In this document: positions 10,854 through 18,523 of the stretch, one piece after another | Numbering within the stretch: the stretch's first letter is position 1 | Layout: each line of letters opens with the position of its first letter | DNA from: Noviherbaspirillum sp. Root189 | Lineage (GTDB): Bacteria; Pseudomonadota; Gammaproteobacteria; Burkholderiales; Burkholderiaceae_D | Length of the DNA: 37,886 nt | NCBI RefSeq assembly: GCF_001428545.1 | Contig: NZ_LMHZ01000023.1 | Span: forward strand, 223,952-261,837 | Reading direction: 5' to 3' | Made by a program: the position numbers and the translations under genes | Notes under the pieces: model-generated | Told to the model about the DNA's origin: nothing | Seen by the model: the letters and a program-made list of their open reading frames with translations, nothing else | Database searches by the model: none

Positions 10854-12377
10854 TCAGATATCGAAGCTGATGCCCTGCGCAAGCGGTAGCGCATGACTGT
10901 AGTTGACCGTATTGGTCGCTCTCCGCATATAAGCCTTCCAGGCATCGGATCCGGATTCCCTGCCACCGCCAGTTTCCTTTTCTCCGCCAAACGCGCCACC
11001 GATTTCCGCGCCGCTCGGACCGATGTTGACGTTGGCGATGCCGCAGTCGCTGCCCGTTGCAGACATGAACAATTCGGCTTCGCGGATATCGGTCGTGAAG
11101 ATGCTTGACGACAGTCCCTGCGGCACGGCGTTGTTCCATTCGATCGCCTGTTCAAGCGCATCGTAACGCACGACATAGAGAATGGGCGCAAAGGTCTCGT
11201 GATGCATGATCTGCGTCTGCTCCGGCATCTCCACCAGCGCCGGACGCACGTAATAGCCGCGTTCGCAACCGGCCATCTCCACTCGGTCCCCGCCGGATAC
11301 CTGGCCGCCATCGGCCCTCGCCTTGTCCAGCGCAAGCTGCATCGCCTCGAAGGCTCCGGCGTCGATCAACGGGCCGATCAGTTTGCCGGGCTCCAGCGGA
11401 TTGCCGACTGCAAGCGTGCCATAAATTTTCTGCAGGCGCGGGACGAGGCTGTCGTAAATCTGCCGATGCACAAACAGCCGGCGCAAACTGGTACAGCGCT
11501 GCCCCGCCGTGCCAACCGCGGAAAAGACGATGGCGCGCGCCGCCAGTTCCAGGTCGGCACTCGGCGCGACGATCATCGCATTGTTGCCGCCCAGCTCGAG
11601 CAGCGAACGCGCCAGTCGTTGCGCGCAGCGCTGTGCTACCGCACGGCCCATGCGCGTGCTGCCCGTCGCACTGACAAGTGGGACGCGCGGATCATCGACC
11701 AGTGTCTGTCCGATATCGCTGCCGCCAATCAGCAGTTGCGACAAGCCTGCCGGCGCATCGCTGCCAAATCGCTTACACGCCCTGTCAAACAAGGCTTGCA
11801 CCGCGACAGCGGTCAATGGCGTTTTTTCCGACGGTTTCCAGACCACGCTATTACCGCAAACAAAAGCCAGCGCCGCATTCCACGACCAGACCGCCACCGG
11901 GAAATTGAATGCCGAAATCACGCCGACCACGCCCAGCGGATGCCAGGTTTCCATCATCCGGTGTCCCGGGCGTTCAGACGCGATCGTGAGGCCATAAAGC
12001 TGCCGTGACAGTCCGACAGCGAAGTCGCAAATGTCGATCATTTCCTGCACTTCTCCCAGGCCTTCCTGCAGGATCTTGCCGGCCTCCATTGTGACCAGCC
12101 GGCCAAGCGCGTCCTTGTGCGTGCGTAGCTCCTCTCCGAAGAGTCGCACCAACTCGCCGCGACGCGGTGCGGGCACCATACGCCAAACATGGAAAGCACG
12201 GTGCGCGCGGGAGATTTTTTCAGCCGCCTCCTGGTGGGTATCGGCATGCAGAATTGCCATCACTTCGCCATTGATCGGTGACATGCTGCGCACAGCATTG
12301 CCTTCATGAGCGGAAAGCCCCGCATCCAGGACATTCAGAAGACCCAGTTGCGCCAACACATCCTTGATGGTTTCCAT
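10854..12377 (-). CDS. amaB: Alpha-aminoadipate-semialdehyde dehydrogenase (ALDH7 family)
   Basis: This 507-aa aldehyde dehydrogenase matches the ALDH7A1/AmaB group, which oxidises L-2-aminoadipate 6-semialdehyde (in equilibrium with piperideine-6-carboxylate) to L-2-aminoadipate. Family marks include SPINGEVMA near the start, Asn158 (SAFNFPVAVW), WKPSEKTPLTA, the base Glu261 (LELGGNNAMIV) and the nucleophile Cys295 (TAGQRCTSLRRLF). The GQRCTSLRRLFVH wording is characteristic of ALDH7 rather than other aldehyde dehydrogenases. The gene starts 14 nt after the dehydrogenase gene whose product would make its substrate, so the two form a lysine-catabolic pair controlled by the divergent Lrp-type gene. 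Confidence 0.92.
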   Translation of the reverse strand: METIKDVLAQLGLLNVLDAGLSAHEGNAVRSMSPINGEVMAILHADTHQEAAEKISRAHRAFHVWRMVPAPRRGELVRLFGEELRTHKDALGRLVTMEAGKILQEGLGEVQEMIDICDFAVGLSRQLYGLTIASERPGHRMMETWHPLGVVGVISAFNFPVAVWSWNAALAFVCGNSVVWKPSEKTPLTAVAVQALFDRACKRFGSDAPAGLSQLLIGGSDIGQTLVDDPRVPLVSATGSTRMGRAVAQRCAQRLARSLLELGGNNAMIVAPSADLELAARAIVFSAVGTAGQRCTSLRRLFVHRQIYDSLVPRLQKIYGTLAVGNPLEPGKLIGPLIDAGAFEAMQLALDKARADGGQVSGGDRVEMAGCERGYYVRPALVEMPEQTQIMHHETFAPILYVVRYDALEQAIEWNNAVPQGLSSSIFTTDIREAELFMSATGSDCGIANVNIGPSGAEIGGAFGGEKETGGGRESGSDAWKAYMRRATNTVNYSHALPLAQGISFDI

Positions 12378-12391
12378 GTTGTTTTCCTTTC

Positions 12392-13483
12392 TCAGGCCGC
12401 ATAGACGCGGCCGAAGCGGTTGTCGAGAAAATCTTGCAGGCTTGCCTGTTCCTGGCGGATCAATCCGCGCTTCGGTAAACGACCCTGCATGACCAGGTCC
12501 ACCATGGTACAGAGTCCGGCCGCCGTGGTGATCTGAATCGCTGACATCAACTGGCCATTGACAGGCTGGCTGTAGATCTTCCGGGCATAGGTCTCCTGTT
12601 CCAAACGACCTTCACGTTGGCCGCACACGCTGGCAAAAACCAGCACGACATCCTGCCGCGTCATGGGAATCGACGATTCCAGCACTTCCTTCAGAATCGG
12701 CCGCCGCTCCAGCAAGCCGAGTTGCAAGTCGCGCACCAGCATCTTGATGATATCGCGGTGCCCCGGATAGCGAACTGTCTTGTAGTTCAGGTTCTGTACC
12801 TTGCCAGCCAGGGTTTCACACAGGGTACCGAGGCCGCCCGAGGTATTGAAGGCTTCATAGTCGATACCATCGAGCGAGAAATGCTCGACCTCCTCCAGCG
12901 GCGATACTTCGCGCAGCGCCCCATCCACGATGGCCTCGCAGGGATTGCAGTATTCATTGATCAGACCATCGGTACTCCAGGTGAGGTTATATTTCAGCGC
13001 GTTGCTTGGGAAGGTAGGCAATGCCCCAACGCGCATGTTGACGTCGCGCAGCGTATCGAAACGGCTGGCCAGGTCATTGGCGACAATGGAAATAAAGCCT
13101 GGTGCGAGCCCGCATTGGGGAACGAATGCGGTCGCGGCGTCTTCCGCGAGTTGCTTGACGATACGTGTGCTTTCCACATCTTCGGTCAGGTCAAAATAAT
13201 GAGCGCCGGCTTTCTTTGCCGCGCCCGCAATGACCGGCGTCAGAAAATAGGGACAGGCGGAAATCGCAAGGTCGTGGCCGTGGATCAACTCTGTCACCGC
13301 TTTTGCATTGCCGATATCGACAGAGACCGTCGTCACATCAGGAAAATTCATTTGCCGCACATGGGCGAGACGCTGTGGGTCGCGGTCGGCCACCGTCAAT
13401 GTATAGTCGCCGCTGTGCGACAGAAGATTAAGGATGGCATCGCCGATTTTTCCTGCACCAAGGAGGATCAGTTTGTTTTTCAT
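12392..13483 (-). CDS. L-lysine 6-dehydrogenase / saccharopine dehydrogenase-family protein
   Basis: The 363-aa protein has an N-terminal Rossmann fold with GAGKIG at residues 9-14 followed by an acidic strand end (VADRD). The rest follows the saccharopine dehydrogenase-like fold, for example SACPYFLTPVIAGAAKKAG, HYFDLTEDVE and PQCGLAPGFISIVANDLA. Proteins of this shape that sit next to an ALDH7 gene have been described as L-lysine 6-dehydrogenases, which oxidise lysine to aminoadipate semialdehyde with NAD(P)+. The pairing with amaB 14 nt downstream makes that the best call. A saccharopine dehydrogenase working in the degradative direction is the main alternative; no partner lysine-ketoglutarate reductase is visible. 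The start is supported by the position of the divergent promoter region. Confidence 0.85.
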   Translation of the reverse strand: MKNKLILLGAGKIGDAILNLLSHSGDYTLTVADRDPQRLAHVRQMNFPDVTTVSVDIGNAKAVTELIHGHDLAISACPYFLTPVIAGAAKKAGAHYFDLTEDVESTRIVKQLAEDAATAFVPQCGLAPGFISIVANDLASRFDTLRDVNMRVGALPTFPSNALKYNLTWSTDGLINEYCNPCEAIVDGALREVSPLEEVEHFSLDGIDYEAFNTSGGLGTLCETLAGKVQNLNYKTVRYPGHRDIIKMLVRDLQLGLLERRPILKEVLESSIPMTRQDVVLVFASVCGQREGRLEQETYARKIYSQPVNGQLMSAIQITTAAGLCTMVDLVMQGRLPKRGLIRQEQASLQDFLDNRFGRVYAA

Positions 13484-13486
13484 GTG

Positions 13487-13560
13487 GCTCTCTTCTTGTC
13501 AATGGACCAGGCTGGCCATGCAAAAAGTGTAAGGGTGAGCCTGGTCAGAAGATAGAGAGC
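13487..13560. promoter_or_regulatory. Nested inverted repeats in the divergent lysine/Lrp promoter
   Basis: The 141-bp gap between the dehydrogenase gene and the divergent Lrp-type gene holds two nested inverted repeats. The inner pair is GACCAGGCT (13505-13513) and AGCCTGGTC (13538-13546), with centres 33 bp apart or about three helical turns. The outer pair is GCTCTCT (13487-13493) and AGAGAGC (13554-13560). Lrp/AsnC proteins bind as multimers to phased sites, so this is a good candidate operator for self-regulation and control of the lysine genes. The assignment is inferred. Confidence 0.6.
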
Positions 13561-13624
13561 AAAGTGACGTCATCATGTATGATTCCGCTACAAAACGTCG
13601 AAACTTCAAGACACTTCGCCTGCT

Positions 13625-14071
13625 ATGAAACCGGTACTCGACGAGATCGACAATAAAATCCTCGCCTTATTGATGGATGACGCCCGCATGCCGGTGGCGA
13701 CCATCGCCAAACGGATCGACATCGCGCGTACCACGGCGATTGCACGTATCAGTAATCTTGAGAAACGCGGCGTCATTGCCGGCTACGGGGTACGCCTGAA
13801 CCAGGAGTTGTACCAACCGGCAGTGCGCGCCTACGTGGGCATCGCCGTCGATCCCGGCAAGGCAACATCACTCGTTAAGCTACTGCAGCGCATGCCGGAA
13901 GTCGAAACCTTATGCGCGGTAAGCGGACCGGTGGATTACATGCTGACACTGCGTTGCCAGTCGACCGGCGAACTCGATCGCCTGCTTGACCAGATCGGCG
14001 CAATCGACGGCGTGCGTCAGACATCGACCTCCATCATCCTGACCAAGCGGATTGACCGAAGTCCGGTCTGA
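13625..14071 (+). CDS. Lrp/AsnC-family transcriptional regulator
   Basis: This 148-aa protein has the typical two-part layout of the family. An N-terminal helix-turn-helix (about residues 5-62) begins LDEIDNKILALLMDDARMP and includes VATIAKRIDIARTTAIARISNLEKRGVIAGYGVRLN. A RAM/ligand-sensing domain (about 68-140) follows, with VETLCAVSGPVDYMLTLRC and a C-terminal TSTSIILTKRI. It is transcribed away from the lysine dehydrogenase-amaB pair across a short promoter region with nested inverted repeats. It therefore probably senses lysine or a pathway intermediate and controls those genes; the effector is inferred. No strong ribosome site precedes the ATG. Confidence 0.93.
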   Translation: MKPVLDEIDNKILALLMDDARMPVATIAKRIDIARTTAIARISNLEKRGVIAGYGVRLNQELYQPAVRAYVGIAVDPGKATSLVKLLQRMPEVETLCAVSGPVDYMLTLRCQSTGELDRLLDQIGAIDGVRQTSTSIILTKRIDRSPV

Positions 14072-14133
14072 ATAAATCAAATGCGGCTAAGGTTCGTTGA
14101 GATGAACGCGCTGCGGCCCTCAAGGAGAAACTC

Positions 14134-14469
14134 ATGCATTCCATTCCAGAATCGAAAAAAAACCACTTGTGGCGCAAGGTTGTCTGGTTCACCGATCCGG
14201 ATGAGCATCCGCTCGGGCCGCATCATTCGGTGGAGGTCTATTGCAGCGAGGAGTCCAATGGCTACGCCGTCTGGTATGTGCGCAAGCTGGGCAAGGATGA
14301 TCCGCGCGGCGGCCGCATCGACAATGCCGACTACCTGCTGCATTACTTCCCGAAGAACGCCCGTGACGATGCGATCGAGCGCGCGGTCCTGATCGCCAAC
14401 AGCGATCCGTCAGCCGACAGGATTATTGCAAATCTCGACGCGCTGGCCGCTGCGGCACAGCGCGTCTGA
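14134..14469 (+). CDS. Conserved-looking hypothetical protein, 111 aa
   Basis: I do not recognise a family. The start is well supported: AAGGAG lies six bases before the ATG. The product is soluble, with no signal peptide or membrane segment. It is rich in aromatic and charged residues in its first half (NHLWRKVVWFTDPDEHP, GYAVWYVRKLGKDD) and helical with many Ala in the last 40 residues. It follows the Lrp-type gene on the same strand after 62 nt, so it may share that transcript. It meets the srkA gene end to end, with only 10 nt between the two stop codons. Confidence 0.75.
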   Translation: MHSIPESKKNHLWRKVVWFTDPDEHPLGPHHSVEVYCSEESNGYAVWYVRKLGKDDPRGGRIDNADYLLHYFPKNARDDAIERAVLIANSDPSADRIIANLDALAAAAQRV

Positions 14470-14479
14470 CACCGAAGCG

Positions 14480-15469
14480 TCACGCGGGCCACAAGGGCGG
14501 CTCATCCATCAGGGCCGCCTGCTCGCGCAGTTCGAGTATCCGGTCCTGCCAATAGCGCTGTGTGTTAAACCAGGGAAAGGCGACCGGAAACGCCGGGTCA
14601 TCCCAGCGCCGCGCCAGCCAGGCTGAATAATGAATCAGCCGCAGCGTACGCAAGGCTTCGATCAGAAACAGTTCACGCGGGTTGAAATCGTAAAAGTCCT
14701 CATACCCTGCCAGGACATCCGATAACTGCCGCACCATGTCGCTCCGCTCACCGGACAACAGCATCCACAGATCCTGGATCGCCGGTCCCATCCGGCTGTC
14801 GTCGAAATCCACAAAATGGGGTCCTGCATCGGTCCACAGCACATTTCCCACATGACAGTCGCCATGCAGGCGCAGCATCGCCACATCGCCTGCACGGTCA
14901 TAGCAGCGCCGCACGCCGTCCAGGCATTGCTGCACAATGCTCCGATAAGCCTGTTCAAGATCTTCGGGAATAAAGCGGTTCGCAATCAGGTAATCCAGCG
15001 GCTCGACGCCGAAGGTTTCCACGTCGAGTTGCGGCCTGGACTGGAACGGCTCAATCGCACCCACGGCATGAATCCGGCCAATGAAGCGGCCCATCCATTC
15101 CAGAGTGGCACTGTCGTCGAGTTCGGGTGCGCGGCCGCCCTGACGGGGAAAGACAGCGAAACGGTAGCCGGCGTGGGTGTGCAGGGTGCGGCCGGCAATT
15201 TCCAGCGGCGCGATGACGGGAATTTCCTGATCCGCCAAGGCTTTGGTAAATACATGCTCTTCATAAATCGCTTCGTCCGACCAGCGCTCGGGCCGGTAAA
15301 ACTTGGCAATCAGTGGCGCACCCTCTTCCATGCCGATCTGGTACACCCTGTTTTCGAAGCTATTGAGTGCTAAAAGACGCCCATCGCTAAAAAGTCGAAC
15401 GCTTTCCAGTGCATCAAGCACCGCGTCAGGGGTAAGGGATGAAAATGGATGCACATTCGGCGGAGTCAT
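14480..15469 (-). CDS. srkA: Stress response serine/threonine kinase (SrkA/YihE family)
   Basis: SrkA-type kinases have an aminoglycoside phosphotransferase-like fold and are linked in E. coli to survival under envelope and oxidative stress. From the ATG at 15469 the protein is 329 aa, almost exactly the E. coli length. The catalytic loop reads LRLHGDCHVGNVLW (Brenner-type HGD-x-H-x-x-N) and the metal-binding motif is FVDFDDSRMGP. The N-terminal lobe has NSFENRVYQIGMEEGAPLIAKFYRPERW with the ATP-contacting Lys, and the sequence ends with the family's WFNTQRYWQDRILELREQ. The in-frame extension to 15526 adds 19 residues and has no better ribosome site. It overlaps no neighbour and converges with the 111-aa gene. 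Confidence 0.93.
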   Translation of the reverse strand: MTPPNVHPFSSLTPDAVLDALESVRLFSDGRLLALNSFENRVYQIGMEEGAPLIAKFYRPERWSDEAIYEEHVFTKALADQEIPVIAPLEIAGRTLHTHAGYRFAVFPRQGGRAPELDDSATLEWMGRFIGRIHAVGAIEPFQSRPQLDVETFGVEPLDYLIANRFIPEDLEQAYRSIVQQCLDGVRRCYDRAGDVAMLRLHGDCHVGNVLWTDAGPHFVDFDDSRMGPAIQDLWMLLSGERSDMVRQLSDVLAGYEDFYDFNPRELFLIEALRTLRLIHYSAWLARRWDDPAFPVAFPWFNTQRYWQDRILELREQAALMDEPPLWPA

Positions 15470-15604
15470 TGCGTCATTGTAGGCGCTTATCGCCGCAATG
15501 GCGAAGGCAACCGTGCCATCAAGCAATCTATATGATGTGCAACGTTCGTAAATCCTGTTTGCGGCTTACACTATGTGTTTTCCAGCTTTGGCTTAGGTAT
15601 TCCC

Positions 15605-16429
15605 ATGCATCTCGACGAACCCCTCTCCGATAAAGAATTCAAGGAACTCGACCAGTTCCTCCTGTCCGACCGTTGCGCCGACGATGGCATGACGATGGAC
15701 TCTCTTCATGGCTTTCTGACGGCACTGGCCATCGGCCCGGAAGAAGTCCTGATGTCGGAATGGCTGCCGGTGATCTGGGGCTCACATGGCGACAAGGGCC
15801 CAGCGTTCAAGAACCCGAAAGAAGCCGAGCGGATTACCGGCCTGATCGCGCGCTTCATGAATGAGGTGGCGATTACCTTCGAAGTCGCGCCCAAGGAATT
15901 CGAGCCGCTCTACTGCGAACATGAAGTCGATGGCCGCACCCTGCTCGATGCCGAAGCATGGGCCTGGGGGTTCTGGGAAGGGATCAACCTGCGCGCCGAA
16001 GCATGGGCGCCGATCTGGTCGTCCGAACTGGCCGACATGGTTCGTCCAGTTTATCTGCTGGGCGCCGACGAAATCGAGGAAGAAGAAATGGCGCTGGTCG
16101 ACGACCCGGTCAAGCGCCATAAGCTGGCGATCGAGATGGAAGCGGCAATTCCGCATATTCACCGGTTCTGGCAGCCGCATCGCAAGTCGGCGGTCCAGCA
16201 AGTGCAGCGGGATACGCCCAAGATCGGCCGGAACGATCCCTGCCCTTGCGGCAGCGGCAAAAAATACAAGAAGTTGAGATCGATGGATTTTTTTGACTGG
16301 CAAGGCGCAGGAGGAGTCAATAGCGAGCTATTGACGACGAGTGCAACGCAGGCAGGCGGCTCGGCGCCCCCGGAAAAAGACGCGATCTCATGGTGCGTTA
16401 TGGGTTGGGATTGGTATAAGGCGCTGTAG
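15605..16429 (+). CDS. UPF0149 (YgfB/YecA-like) protein with a broken SEC-C motif
   Basis: Residues 1 to about 190 form a UPF0149/YecA-type helical domain ([50 protein letters not shown]). A SEC-C zinc motif then begins ([16 protein letters not shown]), which normally ends at once in CC or CH to complete the site. Here it runs instead into about 50 unrelated residues ([15 protein letters not shown] onward) before the stop. The changed tail coincides with a palindromic element at 16276-16389, so an insertion seems to have replaced the last two zinc ligands and the original stop. The UPF0149 domain is intact; the SEC-C zinc finger should be lost. I chose the ATG at 15605, where the family similarity starts (274 aa), over an upstream GTG at 15575. 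Confidence 0.85.
   Translation: MHLDEPLSDKEFKELDQFLLSDRCADDGMTMDSLHGFLTALAIGPEEVLMSEWLPVIWGSHGDKGPAFKNPKEAERITGLIARFMNEVAITFEVAPKEFEPLYCEHEVDGRTLLDAEAWAWGFWEGINLRAEAWAPIWSSELADMVRPVYLLGADEIEEEEMALVDDPVKRHKLAIEMEAAIPHIHRFWQPHRKSAVQQVQRDTPKIGRNDPCPCGSGKKYKKLRSMDFFDWQGAGGVNSELLTTSATQAGGSAPPEKDAISWCVMGWDWYKAL
16276..16389. repeat. Palindromic element inserted in the SEC-C coding end
   Basis: The segment is bounded by a 7-bp inverted repeat, GAGATCG (16276-16282) and CGATCTC (16383-16389). Near its middle is a perfect 9-bp-stem hairpin, GTCAATAGC GA GCTATTGAC (16316-16335), and the flanks continue as an imperfect inverted match. It begins exactly where the SEC-C motif stops following its family. 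Together these suggest a short non-coding repeat (REP/MITE-like) that landed in the gene and extended it in frame. Similarity may continue to about 16420. Other copies in the genome cannot be checked here. Confidence 0.65.
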
Positions 16430-16498
16430 CTTTTTCATACACCGCGTTCCCTGGCTTGTGCAGACATCGAAGGCATGCGTTAGACCGCCAATAAACGA

Positions 16499-16529
16499 GG
16501 CCGGAGTCTGAATCAGACTCCGGCCTTTT
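16499..16529 (+). terminator. Intrinsic terminator after the UPF0149 gene
   Basis: GGCCGGAGTCT (16499-16509) and AGACTCCGGCC (16515-16525) form an 11-bp GC-rich stem, with one more G-C pair inside, followed by TTTT on the plus strand. It lies 70 nt after the UPF0149 stop and between two convergent genes, and could also slow transcription of the GH2 gene from the other side. Confidence 0.85.
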
Positions 16530-16605
16530 CCCACAACTTCATCGAACGGGCTGGGGGCCATCAAAACGCCCTGCCCCATCCTGCCCGACATTCACCAGAC
16601 TTCAC

Positions 16606-18396
16606 TCAAATCCCATACTGTTTTTTCGCATTCGGCTTGAAATTGCGGGTGGCGGCATAGATTTCTTCCAGCGGCAGCTTCGGTGACCGGTCGGCAGTGA
16701 GCAGTCCATTGGCCTCCTGGAAGGTATCGGCAAACTGGGTATAGCAGAAGCCGCTGAACATCGGCGTCTCGTTCACCACTTCCAGCAGCCTGCGATAGCT
16801 GTCGAGGAATTCCTGGTCGCTGTCGGCCAGCGAATAACCCCATACATTTTTCACTCCCGCTTCCGGCCGCTTTGCATAGGTGATCCCGCCGAACTCGGTA
16901 AGAATAATCGGCTGGCCACGATGGGGATAACCGTCGAGCGTCAGGATGCGACCTCCAGGCCGTCTGCGGTCAAACAGCTCTTGCGTAGTCACATTGGAGG
17001 AATAACGTGCCGCCAGCCGTTCCGCGTCTCCATCATAATCGTGAATACCGAGCAGGTCGGTGGCCGATGCCTCCCAGCCGTCGTTCCCGATGACGGGTCG
17101 CGTGGAGTCAAAGGTGCGTGTAAGGTGATACAAGGCTTCGACGGCGTTGCGATGGGCCTGCATTGATGTCAGGTTCGGCACGCCCCAGGACTCGTTGAAT
17201 GCGACCCAGACGATGATACAAGGGTGGCTGTAATCCCGATCGATCACTTCGCTCCACTCGCGCACCATGCGGGTGATCGCCTGCGGCGTGAAGCGATACG
17301 ATGAAGGCATTTCTTCCCACACCAACAGGCCCAGCCTGTCCGCCCAATACAGATAGCGCGGATCTTCAATCTTCTGATGCTTGCGCACGCCATTGAAGCC
17401 CATGGCTTTGGCTAGTTCGACATCACGCCGCAATGCATCGTCCGACGGCGCGCATAGCAGTGTATCGGGCCAGTAGCCCTGGTCCAGCACCAGCTTCAGA
17501 TGATAGGGACGGCCATTCAGCATGAATCGGTCGCGGTTGATATTCACCGACCTTAATGCCGTGTAGGATTTGAGCTTGTCGATCACCTGGTTCTCATGCC
17601 ACAGCGTGATGTCGACATCGAGCAAGGTAGGATGCTCGGGGCTCCAGAGCAATTCATTGCGCGAATCGTCAATGCCTGGATCGGACAAGGCAATCTTGCG
17701 ATGCGCTTCGCCGCCGATCACCTTGTAGTGGTCATCCGCAAGCATCTTGTTGCCATGCCTGATCCTGACTTCGACCGAGAGATTGTCTTCCAGGTCGCCG
17801 GCGACGAAGGCCTCGCAACCGATTTCGAAACCTTCGAAGTGCGGTGTCCAGCGCAGCTTTTGAATGTAAGTGCGCGGCACGCGCTCCAGCCAGACGGCCT
17901 GCCAAATGCCGGTGGTTCTCGGATACCAGATGGAATGCGGTTCCAGTTGCCAGTCCTGTTTGCCGCGTGGCTTTGACAGATCGAGCGGGTCATCTTCGAC
18001 ATACACGGTCACGACGTGACGCGTCTGGCCTCCCAGCGCCGTCGTAATATCCGCATAGAAAGAACTGTGCCCACCCTCATGCTCGGTCACGCGGTGACCA
18101 TTGACCCAGACGACGGCATGATAGTCGACAGCGCCAAAATGCAGCAGTACGCGTTCACCTTCCGGATCGAGATCAAATTCCCTCTGATACCAGCAGGCGC
18201 GGTTGAATCCGCGATCGCCAACTCCGCTCGCCTGGGATTCCGGCGGGAAGGGAACCTCGATGTTATGTGTCCACTGGATAGAATCAGCCGGGTGAGTGTA
18301 TTTCCTGTCGTTATCAAACGTAAAGCTCCACTGGCCGTTCAGGGGTTGCCAGTGCTCACGTACCAACTGGGGACGCGGGTATGCATAATCAGCCAT
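16606..18396 (-). CDS. Glycoside hydrolase family 2 (beta-glucuronidase/galactosidase-like)
   Basis: This 596-aa enzyme shows the GH2 layout: a jelly-roll sugar-binding domain (about 1-175, with [21 protein letters not shown] and [20 protein letters not shown]), an immunoglobulin-like domain (about 176-285) and a TIM barrel (about 286-596). The catalytic acid/base is Glu402 in VAFNESWG and the nucleophile Glu501 in IILTEFGG. There is no signal peptide, so it acts on a cytoplasmic sugar. It should cleave a beta-linked glucuronide, galactoside or mannoside; the exact sugar cannot be fixed from sequence. It lies 127 nt downstream of the GH1-reductase fusion on the same strand, with a hairpin in the gap, so the two probably form one carbohydrate unit. 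Confidence 0.9.
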   Translation of the reverse strand: MADYAYPRPQLVREHWQPLNGQWSFTFDNDRKYTHPADSIQWTHNIEVPFPPESQASGVGDRGFNRACWYQREFDLDPEGERVLLHFGAVDYHAVVWVNGHRVTEHEGGHSSFYADITTALGGQTRHVVTVYVEDDPLDLSKPRGKQDWQLEPHSIWYPRTTGIWQAVWLERVPRTYIQKLRWTPHFEGFEIGCEAFVAGDLEDNLSVEVRIRHGNKMLADDHYKVIGGEAHRKIALSDPGIDDSRNELLWSPEHPTLLDVDITLWHENQVIDKLKSYTALRSVNINRDRFMLNGRPYHLKLVLDQGYWPDTLLCAPSDDALRRDVELAKAMGFNGVRKHQKIEDPRYLYWADRLGLLVWEEMPSSYRFTPQAITRMVREWSEVIDRDYSHPCIIVWVAFNESWGVPNLTSMQAHRNAVEALYHLTRTFDSTRPVIGNDGWEASATDLLGIHDYDGDAERLAARYSSNVTTQELFDRRRPGGRILTLDGYPHRGQPIILTEFGGITYAKRPEAGVKNVWGYSLADSDQEFLDSYRRLLEVVNETPMFSGFCYTQFADTFQEANGLLTADRSPKLPLEEIYAATRNFKPNAKKQYGI

Positions 18397-18431
18397 TCTT
18401 GTTCCTGTTCCTTTTTATGTGGTCGGCGGTA

Positions 18432-18458
18432 CCACGTTTGGAGTGAAACCAAACGTGG
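18432..18458. other. Perfect 10-bp-stem hairpin between the two glycosidase genes
   Basis: CCACGTTTGG (18432-18441) and CCAAACGTGG (18449-18458) pair completely around the 7-nt loop AGTGAAA. There is no U-tract on the minus strand, so it is more likely an RNA processing or stability element, or an operator, than a full terminator. It sits 35 nt upstream of the GH2 start. Confidence 0.55.
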
Positions 18459-18523
18459 CTGTTCCCACGCCGGCCAAAGAACTTGCGCGATCACCTTGCA
18501 ACCCCGGTCAAAAGCGGTTGACT

